A DNA stretch of 64,000 nucleotides. It comes from Elusimicrobiota bacterium (GTDB lineage: Bacteria > Elusimicrobiota > Elusimicrobia > FEN-1173). How positions within the stretch are numbered: position 1 is the first letter of the stretch; every line of letters starts with the position of its first letter. The notes under the pieces were generated by a model that ran no database searches, was not told the origin of the DNA, and was given only the letters and a program-made list of their open reading frames with translations. The stretch lies in NCBI GenBank assembly GCA_016722575.1, contig JADKIY010000001.1, positions 1 through 64,000 of the forward strand. Direction: 5' to 3'. Made by a program: the position numbers and the translations under genes. This document shows positions 8,510 to 15,776 of this stretch, one piece after another.

Positions 8510-10299
8510 GAAACGTCCTTTCGCGCCGCGGTCGCGGCCGAGGGGTATTCGTTTTCGGGCACGACGGAGGACAGCGCCTCTCCGCGGCAAAATCGTAACA
8601 CTTCGTCGACCGCTTCGCGCTCCATGCGCACACGGCAGTCTTGGGACATGGATCCCATGTGGCTCGTCAAGACGCACCGTGGGAGAGTGGCCAGGACGCC
8701 GGAATAGGGTTCCCGGTCGAACACGTCAACGGCGGCGCCGGACAGCGCGCCGCTCCGCAGAGCCTCTGCCAGATCGTTCTCGTTCACCACCTCGCCGCGC
8801 GCGGTGTTGATTATCACGGCCGAAGCCTTCATTCGCGCCAGGGCCCGGCGGTCGATCAGGTTCCGGGTGGCCGGCGTCAGGGGCACGTGAAGGCTCAACA
8901 CGTCGCTTCGCGACAGGAGCGTCGGCAGGTCGGCCCATTCCACGGGGCCGGGCAGCGTCTCCGTCGTGGGTGACAGGTCCTGGGCCAACACGCGAACGCC
9001 GGGAAATCCTCCGGTTAAATGCCGTATCACCCGCCGCCCCACGCGCCCCACCCCCACCACCCCCACCGTGAGTTCGGCCAGCCGCCGCCCCATGACTCGG
9101 TTCCACACGCCGTTGCGCATCTGGCGGTCGGCCAGGGCGATGTGGCGGAGCACCGTGAGCATCAGTCCCACGGTTAGCTCCGCCACCGCCGGCGCGGGGG
9201 CGTCGGGGGTGTAGGTGACCCGAATGTTTCTTCGCCGGGCGGCCGCCAGATCCACGTTGTCCAACCCGATCCCCACTCGGGCGATGAGCCGGAGGTGCGG
9301 CGCCGCGGCCAGGACACGATCGGTGATTGGCTCCGTCCCGGCCACGAGCAATCCGAAGTCCGGGATGAGCCGGATCAAATCCTCCTCCTGAAGCCGTCGC
9401 CCCAGGGGGTTCACGAAAACGGCGGCGCCGGCTTTTTCAAGGTCCTCCAACGGGCGACGGTCCACGTCGCAGAAGGGGACCGTGGTGACCAGAACCCGCC
9501 GTTCCGGCGGGACTCTTCGAACGGCCTCCGTGGACCCAATCCCGTCAATCGCGGAAATTGTTCCCGCGGGCCCGAGGTAAGGCGTTTTCACGTCGCTGAA
9601 CCCACGGCGACGAAGCCACTCCTCCACCGCGGGAATTTGCCAAACGTGGTCGATGTCGCCGTAACCCTCGTGCACGAGCGGGGCCACGCGTTGGCGGGCC
9701 GGATTGACGATTTCGTTGGGGCGAGTCGATGGAAGCGATTCGCCCTCCAACAAGCGGGCCCGAAGAACCCACATCAGGGAGTCGGAAAAATAAGCCGCCC
9801 CGGTCGCGGAGGCCGGTGCGTCCAGAAAGGGCTTCAGAACCCCCCCCTCTTCCAGCCGAAGGGCGTACCGCGGGGCAAAATCGTTCCGCAGGGTCACCGA
9901 CGCCACTCCGTCCAAGGTCGGGTCGCGCCGCAATTGTTCAAGGCCTTGGTCGATCATGCCGGAGGTGACCGTGGGCGCGTTGGCCAGGAGCACCACGAGG
10001 AATTCCGGGGCCCGGCCCTCTCGCCGCGCGATCTCCCGATACCCGTGGGCGATCACGTCTTCCAAGGTGCCGTCCCCCGCCCGAAGCACCGCCGGCCGTT
10101 CAATGACCCCGGCGCCCAGATGCCGGGCGATCCCCGCCATGGCCTCGTCATCGGTGGATAGGTACGTGCGGGGCTTTTCCGCCGCGTTGAGCGCGGCCAA
10201 CAGGGGGTACGCCATCAGGGGCCGGCCCAGAAGGGGAAAGGTGTTCCTCCCTGGGAAGGGAAGCCGTTCCTTTCGGCCGCAAACAAGGGCGGCAATCAC
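8506..10299 (-). CDS. Fusion: CMP-sugar-synthetase-like cytidylyltransferase + D-2-hydroxyacid dehydrogenase
   Basis: 597 residues read without interruption from GTG 10299. Residues about 1-240 are a NeuA-like domain whose nucleotide loop is altered to VCGRKERLPFPGRN (the usual RxGSKGxPxKN lacks its Gly-Ser), and DIDHVWQIPAVEEWLRRRGF is its normal C-terminus. After a linker of about 30 residues comes a full D-isomer 2-hydroxyacid dehydrogenase: ARVGIGLDNVDL, APAPAVAELTVGLML, the NAD-binding VGVVGVGRVGRRV and NTARGEVVNE. The GTG overlaps TGA of the intact cytidylyltransferase frame upstream. In the raw sequence the frame also continues from that upstream gene because of a frame disruption near 10,403. 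Substrate unknown; the dehydrogenase could oxidise or reduce a 2-keto or 2-hydroxy acid later activated with CMP. Confidence 0.85.
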   Translation of the reverse strand: MIAALVCGRKERLPFPGRNTFPLLGRPLMAYPLLAALNAAEKPRTYLSTDDEAMAGIARHLGAGVIERPAVLRAGDGTLEDVIAHGYREIARREGRAPEFLVVLLANAPTVTSGMIDQGLEQLRRDPTLDGVASVTLRNDFAPRYALRLEEGGVLKPFLDAPASATGAAYFSDSLMWVLRARLLEGESLPSTRPNEIVNPARQRVAPLVHEGYGDIDHVWQIPAVEEWLRRRGFSDVKTPYLGPAGTISAIDGIGSTEAVRRVPPERRVLVTTVPFCDVDRRPLEDLEKAGAAVFVNPLGRRLQEEDLIRLIPDFGLLVAGTEPITDRVLAAAPHLRLIARVGIGLDNVDLAAARRRNIRVTYTPDAPAPAVAELTVGLMLTVLRHIALADRQMRNGVWNRVMGRRLAELTVGVVGVGRVGRRVIRHLTGGFPGVRVLAQDLSPTTETLPGPVEWADLPTLLSRSDVLSLHVPLTPATRNLIDRRALARMKASAVIINTARGEVVNENDLAEALRSGALSGAAVDVFDREPYSGVLATLPRCVLTSHMGSMSQDCRVRMEREAVDEVLRFCRGEALSSVVPENEYPSAATAARKDVS

Positions 10300-11040
10300 G
10301 CCGGAAGCACCCCGTGGGCACGAAGCCAATGCTCCGCCTGGGGCATTTGCCATTCGTAATCCACGTCCAAACCGCCCCATTGTTCGAGCGGAAATATGTT
10401 TTTCCATCCACCGTTGGGGGAGCAATCCGTCCTTCATGTTTTCGAAACAACGAGGCCGAACGATCGACAGGCCCATGTCGGCAAACCAGACGTTGCCCTG
10501 GGAATCCCGGTCGCAGTTGAGAGTGGCCGGATCGCCGAAGGTTTCAAAGGGAACAAAGGGGTGCAACAAGCCGTCGGGGCCGATGCGCCGGGCCCGGAGG
10601 GGGCTCCACATGTTGTAACGGGAAACGGTGACCGCTGAATCGTAGTTGGGATGGGCCCGGAGGGCCTCCACGCCGGCGTCGATGGTTTTGCCGAGGACCG
10701 TGGGCGCGTTGCAGAAAAGCAACGCCAACAATTCCAGGGCCTCCCCGCGTTCGGCCAATCGGCGGCGAATGGTATCGAACCCGTGGCGAAAGGCGTCCTC
10801 GCCCAGCGCCGACGGGGTGGCCAATTCCGCTGGCCGATCGATGATTTCGGCGCCGTACTCCCGGGCGATGGTTTTGATTTTCTCGGAATCCGTGGAAACA
10901 TAGGCCCGCGAAATGGATTGGGCGGCCCGCGCCGCCAAGAGCGGATACGCCATCAGGGGGCGCCCGAGCACCGGGGTCGTGTTCTTCCCCGGAAAGCCCT
11001 GGCTGCCCTCCCGCCCCAACATCAACGCGCACACCGTCAC
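10296..11040 (-). pseudogene. NeuA-like CMP-nonulosonate cytidylyltransferase, one-base frame disruption
   Basis: GTG 11040 has a perfect AAGGAGG five bases upstream and overlaps the methyltransferase stop as GTGA. The protein begins with LMLGREGSQGFPGKNT, a canonical NeuA motif, and continues normally to PQRWMEK. The expected C-terminus (IFPLEQWGGLDVDYEWQMPQ then AEHWLRAHGVLPA and TGA at 10298-10296) lies in the frame one base further on. Removing one base from the A5 run at 10403-10399 would restore a 247-residue protein that ends in a GTGA overlap with the next gene. As given, translation instead runs into the following gene, producing an 844-residue chimera ending at 8506. This may be a sequencing error or a true mutation. 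Confidence 0.75.
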
Positions 11041-11789
11041 GACGACCTCCTTCGACGACCGGCCGGCGGCGCGGCGTCCAAATCCATGTCCACCCGCGTC
11101 GGCGACCCACGCGATCCCTTTTCGATTAAAACAAAAGCAACGATCACGGAGGCCAGCGGAACCTCCGCGCCGTCGGCCGGCGCGTGGGGGTAGCCGCGAA
11201 CGACGAGGCGCGCCGGCGCCGGGCGCAGGGCCCGCAGTTCCGCGAGCCACCGTTTCAGGTTGAGCACCAAATAGGGCAAGGCCGGCCGGGCCGGGTCCAG
11301 GGGAAAGGTCCCGCGAACCGCCGGGCCCCGGGTGAGTCGGAAATCCGTCAGGACGAACCGGCGCGCCTGGCGATAGGCGGCTTTCAACATTTTGGCGTAC
11401 CCGGTGTTGAGATGCAAAACCCCGCTCAGGTGGACCAGGTCGTGGGAGTTCGCCGGGGTGTCGAAGCGCACGCCGTCGCCTTGGACGAACCGCGCGGCGG
11501 GGTAGCGGCGGCGCGCGGCCCGGACGAAATCGGGATTGATGTCGACCCCCGTGTAGCGGACCCGGGGGTTGTAGGACTTCATGATGGGGTAGAACCCCCC
11601 GGCCGCGCACCCCACGTCCAGGCAGGAGTCCACCCGGGGCAGAACCTCCGGCAGAAAAAACCGTTCCGAGGGATAAAGTTCCGAGGGTTTCCGGCGGTGG
11701 GTGCGGTAATAGCGTTGAATGGACGCCGCCGCCCAGGCCCGCTGTTCCCGCCGGATGGCGGCGGGGGTTTTCGCCGTCGGGGCCGTCAC
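11037..11789 (-). CDS. Class I SAM-dependent methyltransferase
   Basis: 250 residues from GTG 11789, GTGA-overlapped with the epimerase upstream. CLDVGCAAGGFYPIMKSY is motif I, YTGVDINPDFV holds the acidic end of strand 2, and VQGDGVRFD and VHLSGVLHLN are motifs II and III. The N-terminal 45 residues (YYRTHRRKPSELYPSERFFL) are typical of methyltransferases in surface-sugar clusters. The C-terminal 25 residues are Arg-rich and look unstructured. It probably methylates a sugar or an activated acid made by the adjoining enzymes. Confidence 0.85.
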   Translation of the reverse strand: MTAPTAKTPAAIRREQRAWAAASIQRYYRTHRRKPSELYPSERFFLPEVLPRVDSCLDVGCAAGGFYPIMKSYNPRVRYTGVDINPDFVRAARRRYPAARFVQGDGVRFDTPANSHDLVHLSGVLHLNTGYAKMLKAAYRQARRFVLTDFRLTRGPAVRGTFPLDPARPALPYLVLNLKRWLAELRALRPAPARLVVRGYPHAPADGAEVPLASVIVAFVLIEKGSRGSPTRVDMDLDAAPPAGRRRRSS

Positions 11790-12730
11790 GGGGTTTTCGT
11801 CCCTTGGGCCCAGCGCGCCATGCGCTCCAGCCCCTCGGCCAAGGCCACGCGCGGAGTCCAGCCCAGGAGCCGCCGGGCCTTGTCGATCTTGGCCGTGAGG
11901 CCGAACTGGTCGTTGGGGGTCGGGCCTTCCCAGCGAATTGGATGGTCCGCCGGTTTTCCCAGGACCCGGAGCAGTTGGGCCAGAAGGTCCTTCACCCGGG
12001 TGCCCACGCCGGTGCCGATGTTCAGCACGGCGCCGTGGGAAGCGGGCGCGGTCAGGGCCGCCGTCCAGGCGGCCACCGCGTCGTCGATGTAGACAAAATC
12101 GCGGAAGCGGTCTCCCGACCCTTTGACCACGATGGGTTCGCCCTTGAGCGCGTAGGCCAGGTAAATGCTGATCATGCCCTGCTTCAGATTCCCCAGATTT
12201 TGGCCCGGGCCGTAGACGCTGAACAACCGAAAGGAGGTGGTCCCGAAATCGGGACGGTTAAACCGTCGGACGTATTCTTCCGCCGTGCCCTTGGCCAGTC
12301 CGTAATAGGACAAGGGACGGAGGGGCGTGTCCTCGTCGACCATTGTTGTCCCCGGCTGGCCATACGCCGCCATGGAGGACGCGTAGAGGAAACGCGGCGT
12401 ATGGGCGGAGGCCCATTGGAGCAGGGCCACGGTGCCGGCCAGGTTGGTCTGAAAGTCCTTCGCGGGGTCCGCGTGGGAAATTTCCCCCGAGGATTGGGCG
12501 GCCAAGTGAAGCACCGCGTCGAACCGTTCCGCCGGCAACCGGTCCACAAAACCGGGCGCGGCCAGGTCCAAACGCAGAAATTCGCACCCGGCGGGGATGT
12601 TCGATTCCTTCCCCGTCGAAAGATTGTCCAACACCCACACCCGGTCGCCCCGCTCCCGCAGGACACGGGCCAGATGGGCGCCGATAAAACCGGCCCCTCC
12701 CGTGACGAGGTAACGCCCCGCGGCGCTCAT
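11786..12730 (-). CDS. NAD-dependent epimerase (UDP-glucose 4-epimerase-like SDR)
   Basis: 314 residues. YLVTGGAGFIGAHLARVLRE is the NAD-binding start and WVLDNLSTGKESNI matches the GalE-like second strand with Asp. YASSMAAYG and LSYYGLAKGTAEEY give Ser and Tyr-xxx-Lys; FRLFSVYGPGQN and FRDFVYIDD follow. Start and stop overlap both neighbours (ATGA upstream, GTGA downstream), so it is coupled to the HisC-like aminotransferase and to the methyltransferase. It likely interconverts a nucleotide hexose or hexosamine. Confidence 0.9.
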   Translation of the reverse strand: MSAAGRYLVTGGAGFIGAHLARVLRERGDRVWVLDNLSTGKESNIPAGCEFLRLDLAAPGFVDRLPAERFDAVLHLAAQSSGEISHADPAKDFQTNLAGTVALLQWASAHTPRFLYASSMAAYGQPGTTMVDEDTPLRPLSYYGLAKGTAEEYVRRFNRPDFGTTSFRLFSVYGPGQNLGNLKQGMISIYLAYALKGEPIVVKGSGDRFRDFVYIDDAVAAWTAALTAPASHGAVLNIGTGVGTRVKDLLAQLLRVLGKPADHPIRWEGPTPNDQFGLTAKIDKARRLLGWTPRVALAEGLERMARWAQGTKTP

Positions 12731-13788
12731 CGGCTTCCCACGACCCGCCTAAAAATAGAAACGAACCGTCGCATGACGGCCACCGGTCCCACCGTGACCT
12801 TCAACTTTTGGCGCAGAGACGGGTGGGTGTAGCCGGAGCCCACCGTGACGCCCCGGTCCGCCAATCGCCGCGCCAACCCCGCGGCGCCGGACCCCGCTTC
12901 CACCAAGATAAAATTGCCCGCGGCCCGGCGCACCGGGAAACCCAAAGCCCCCAGAGCCCGCCCCAGATAAGCTTTCCCCTCCTCCACCTGGGCGGCGTAG
13001 GCCCAGGCCCGGGGTTCGTGGCGCAGGACGTATTCCGCGAAACGCAAGGCCAGACCGTTCACCTCGAAAATGGGCTGGCACTTCCGCATATTCTTGATGA
13101 CCCCGGGGCGCCCGCACGCGAAGCCGATGCGCAACCCGGCCAACCCAAGGGCTTTCGAAAAGGTCCGTGTCAGCACCACGTTGTCGTGTCGGAGCGCCAA
13201 CGCTCGGTGGGTTCGGCGCGTGAAGTAATAATACGCTTCGTCCACAAGCACCAGGGCGCCGAACCGAGCGGCCCGTCGGACGATCCGGTCCAAATCCCCG
13301 TCGTCGATCTCGGTGCCGGTGGGGTTGTTGGGGGTCGCGATGGGCACGAGCTTCGTGCGGCGCCCGATGGCGGCCAGGACCTTCTCCGTCGGAAAACTCA
13401 AATCGTCGGCGAAGGGCACGGCCCGCACCCGGGCCCCGGCCAGGGCGGCGTAGACGCCGAACATGGCGAAGGACGGCGAGGGCAGCACCACCTCGTCCCC
13501 CCGGTCGACGTACGCTTCGAAGGCAAGTTTGATGGCCCCGTCGGACCCCGCCGTGAGAAGCAGGTTGTCCGGCCGGCACCGGAGCCGCCGCGCCAAAAAC
13601 GCCCGGAAGGGTCCGTAATCGGGATATTCGGTCAAAACCCGGAGGGGCACGGCGCGAAGGACGTCCCGCGCCAACGCGGCGTCGGGAACGAGCCGTTCGT
13701 TTTTGTCCAGCCGCATTTTGCCCCTCCGGGCGTATTCCGTCAACGGCGTTCGGGTGAGCAGGCGAAGGGGCGCGCGCGGGCGGATCAT
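12727..13788 (-). CDS. Class I/II PLP aminotransferase, histidinol-phosphate-aminotransferase-like
   Basis: 353 residues from ATG 13788, one base after the MocA stop; an earlier in-frame start at 13872 would lie inside that gene. RLDKNERLVPD is the substrate-entry motif, YPDYGPFRAFLARRL, LTAGSDGAIKLAFEAY, TPNNPTGTEI and LVDEAYYYF line the PLP site, and TRTFSKALGLAGLRIGF carries the Schiff-base Lys. Histidine genes are absent nearby, so it more likely transaminates a dedicated substrate such as a keto-acid or phospho-aminosugar of this cluster than histidinol phosphate. Confidence 0.85.
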   Translation of the reverse strand: MIRPRAPLRLLTRTPLTEYARRGKMRLDKNERLVPDAALARDVLRAVPLRVLTEYPDYGPFRAFLARRLRCRPDNLLLTAGSDGAIKLAFEAYVDRGDEVVLPSPSFAMFGVYAALAGARVRAVPFADDLSFPTEKVLAAIGRRTKLVPIATPNNPTGTEIDDGDLDRIVRRAARFGALVLVDEAYYYFTRRTHRALALRHDNVVLTRTFSKALGLAGLRIGFACGRPGVIKNMRKCQPIFEVNGLALRFAEYVLRHEPRAWAYAAQVEEGKAYLGRALGALGFPVRRAAGNFILVEAGSGAAGLARRLADRGVTVGSGYTHPSLRQKLKVTVGPVAVMRRFVSIFRRVVGSR

Positions 13789-13789
13789 G

Positions 13790-14815
13790 TCAGGCGATGG
13801 AAACGTCCCAGGCGTCGTGGCGGGGGTCCAGGGGGAGAGGAACGCGCACGCCCTCGCCGCGGTCGGACACATGAAAAGCCAGGACCATTTCCAGGGAACG
13901 AAGGCCGTCTTCCCCGGGCGACCGGACGGGGTCCTCGGAAAGGAGGTTTCGAATCGCCCGGCCGGTCAGGTCCACGATATCGAAGGGCACGGGGTTCGTG
14001 AAGGGGACCGGCGGCATGGCGGTCCCGTAGCGGGTCAAGGGCAGGGCGCGGTCCGCGGCGCTTCGGGCCCGGAGAGTCCAGACGTCGTTCAACTCGTCGA
14101 TAAAAATTCGCCCGTATTCTCCCACCAAGGTGTACTGGTATTGAACCCCGGTATCCTCGCTCGTGTCGACGAAACCCCGGGCCCCGTTTTGAAAGTGGAG
14201 AATCCCGTAGCCGGCGGGGTCTTTGAATTGGGCGCCCCGGGGGTTGGGGGTGCCGGTACGGTCCAGGGTTCCCTGCACCCAGTCGGGGTCGCATTGGAAA
14301 AGAAGGCGCATGGTGTCGAAGGCGTGGACCGCGAAGTTGCCGAGCCCCGTGCTTCCGGAATGGAAATAGATGTGGCGCAGGCGGCCGATAGCGCCCTCCC
14401 CGATGGCTTTCCGCACGGCGTCGTAGGAGGGGCTCCAGCGGCGGATGTGGTTGACGGCCAGGCGCGCGCCGCGCTCCCGCGCGGCGGCCAACAGCGCCTT
14501 GGCGTCCCGCAGGTTGGTGGCCATGGGTTTTTCGCAGAGCACCCGGGGCACGCCCGCCCGGACCGCCGCCGTCGAGAGGGCGGCGTGGGTGGGGCCGTTG
14601 GAGACGACGCTCAACACGTCGGGCCGGACGGCGGTCCACATCTTTTCCGGATCGGTGAATACGCGGTCGGCGGGAAAATCCGGCGCGGCGAGGCGCACGG
14701 CCTCGGGGTTCACGTCGCAGAGGGCGGCCACCTCGACCCCCGCCGCGCGGTAGGCCTTGAAGTGCCGCTGGCCCATGCCCCCGAAACCAACGATGGCGGC
14801 CCGGGCCCCGGTCAC
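13790..14815 (-). CDS. Gfo/Idh/MocA-family oxidoreductase
   Basis: 341 residues from GTG 14815 with GGGGGA six bases upstream. AAIVGFGGMGQRHFKAYRAAG is the dinucleotide fold, VLCEKPMATNLRDAKALL is the family's EKP motif, and HAFDTMRLLF carries the catalytic-His region of the C-terminal domain. Enzymes of this family oxidise or reduce a ring carbon (often C3) of nucleotide sugars. It is followed one base later by the aminotransferase, a pairing expected for making an amino sugar from a keto sugar. Confidence 0.88.
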   Translation of the reverse strand: MTGARAAIVGFGGMGQRHFKAYRAAGVEVAALCDVNPEAVRLAAPDFPADRVFTDPEKMWTAVRPDVLSVVSNGPTHAALSTAAVRAGVPRVLCEKPMATNLRDAKALLAAARERGARLAVNHIRRWSPSYDAVRKAIGEGAIGRLRHIYFHSGSTGLGNFAVHAFDTMRLLFQCDPDWVQGTLDRTGTPNPRGAQFKDPAGYGILHFQNGARGFVDTSEDTGVQYQYTLVGEYGRIFIDELNDVWTLRARSAADRALPLTRYGTAMPPVPFTNPVPFDIVDLTGRAIRNLLSEDPVRSPGEDGLRSLEMVLAFHVSDRGEGVRVPLPLDPRHDAWDVSIA

Positions 14816-14843
14816 GGACGTCCCCCGATTCGAACGGTCGTCC

Positions 14844-15776
14844 TCACACCCGGGCCACGGCGAAGAGCGTGTCGCACAAATAGCGGTCCTTGAGGTTCTG
14901 GGAATAGGCCGCGAGCAGTTCCGGCGAGAAGGCGTGGTTGTATTTCCCCTGGCCGCCCGGCTTGCCCGCCAGCATCCAGTGCATGTGGTTCGACAGGTCG
15001 TAGCGTTGCTCGGGCTCGATCGCCACCGAGGCGAACCCGGCTTTCTTCAGCACCCGGTCGAGGGTGGATTTGGAATAGTAGAACTGGTGCGCCGGGGTGA
15101 AATAAAAATCCCGGAGCGCCGGAATGTCGTAGAGCGCCAGGAGCGCGTCGTCGACGTTCGGCACTTCCACCAGCAGTTGGCCCCCGGGTTTGAGCAGGCG
15201 CTGGAGCGCGCCCAGAAAGCCCATGGGGTCCCCGATGTGTTCCAGGACGAAGAAGATGAAGATCTTGTCGAAGGACGCGGGCTTGGCCGCGCCCAGGTCC
15301 TTCAGCATGGGGATGCCGATGGTTTCGCAGTAGGCGCGCAGTTCCGTGTGGGTTTCGAAGCCGGTCACCGAACGCACGCGGTCCCGGATCGTGTGCAGGA
15401 AATAGCCCGAGGCGCAGCCGACTTCCAGGCAGTCGTCGGTTTTTTTCAAATGTTTTTCGCACAGGCGCGCGTCCCGGCGGGCGTCGGGCAGGCGCTTCTC
15501 AAAGAGGTCCAGGGGCGTGGCGCCTTTCTCGCGGCTGTAAATCACGCCGTATTCCCGCTCGTAGAACTCGCGCTCCTCCTCGGGGCTCATCAGGGGGACG
15601 ACGAACACCAGCTGGCAGGCCCCGCACCGGAAGGCGTATTTTTTTCCTTCGTAGCGGAACCGGTCGGTGAGGAAGGTGAATTTCGCCGGGTCGTTGTTGC
15701 CGCACAGGGAACAAGCGCCGGGCGCCGGCACGCCGGCCGGCCGCGGGGCCGCCGTCGAAACGGGGGATTCAACCAT
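14844..15776 (-). CDS. Class I methyltransferase with N-terminal zinc-ribbon motif
   Basis: 310 residues from ATG 15776 with GGAGGAA eight bases upstream; it overlaps the previous gene by 8 bases. Two Cys pairs, CSLCG near residue 23 and CGAC near 51, form a probable zinc knuckle. CLEVGCASGYFLHTIRD is motif I and FFVLEHIGDPMGFL plus LKPGGQLLVEVPNVDD follow. This layout is that of sugar C- or O-methyltransferases and of the zinc-ribbon methyltransferases common in O-antigen loci. Target unknown. Confidence 0.87.
   Translation of the reverse strand: MVESPVSTAAPRPAGVPAPGACSLCGNNDPAKFTFLTDRFRYEGKKYAFRCGACQLVFVVPLMSPEEEREFYEREYGVIYSREKGATPLDLFEKRLPDARRDARLCEKHLKKTDDCLEVGCASGYFLHTIRDRVRSVTGFETHTELRAYCETIGIPMLKDLGAAKPASFDKIFIFFVLEHIGDPMGFLGALQRLLKPGGQLLVEVPNVDDALLALYDIPALRDFYFTPAHQFYYSKSTLDRVLKKAGFASVAIEPEQRYDLSNHMHWMLAGKPGGQGKYNHAFSPELLAAYSQNLKDRYLCDTLFAVARV

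Noticed and set aside
10395..10410. Programmed -1 frameshift at an A AAA AAC-like site
   Set aside because: A -1 shift enters the wrong frame; the intact cytidylyltransferase ending needs a +1 shift, so a plain extra base is the simpler reading.
11041..11610. N-terminal extension of the cytidylyltransferase frame (first 190 codons)
   Set aside because: It is the open shadow of the methyltransferase gene; the true start at 11040 has AAGGAGG and a GTGA overlap.
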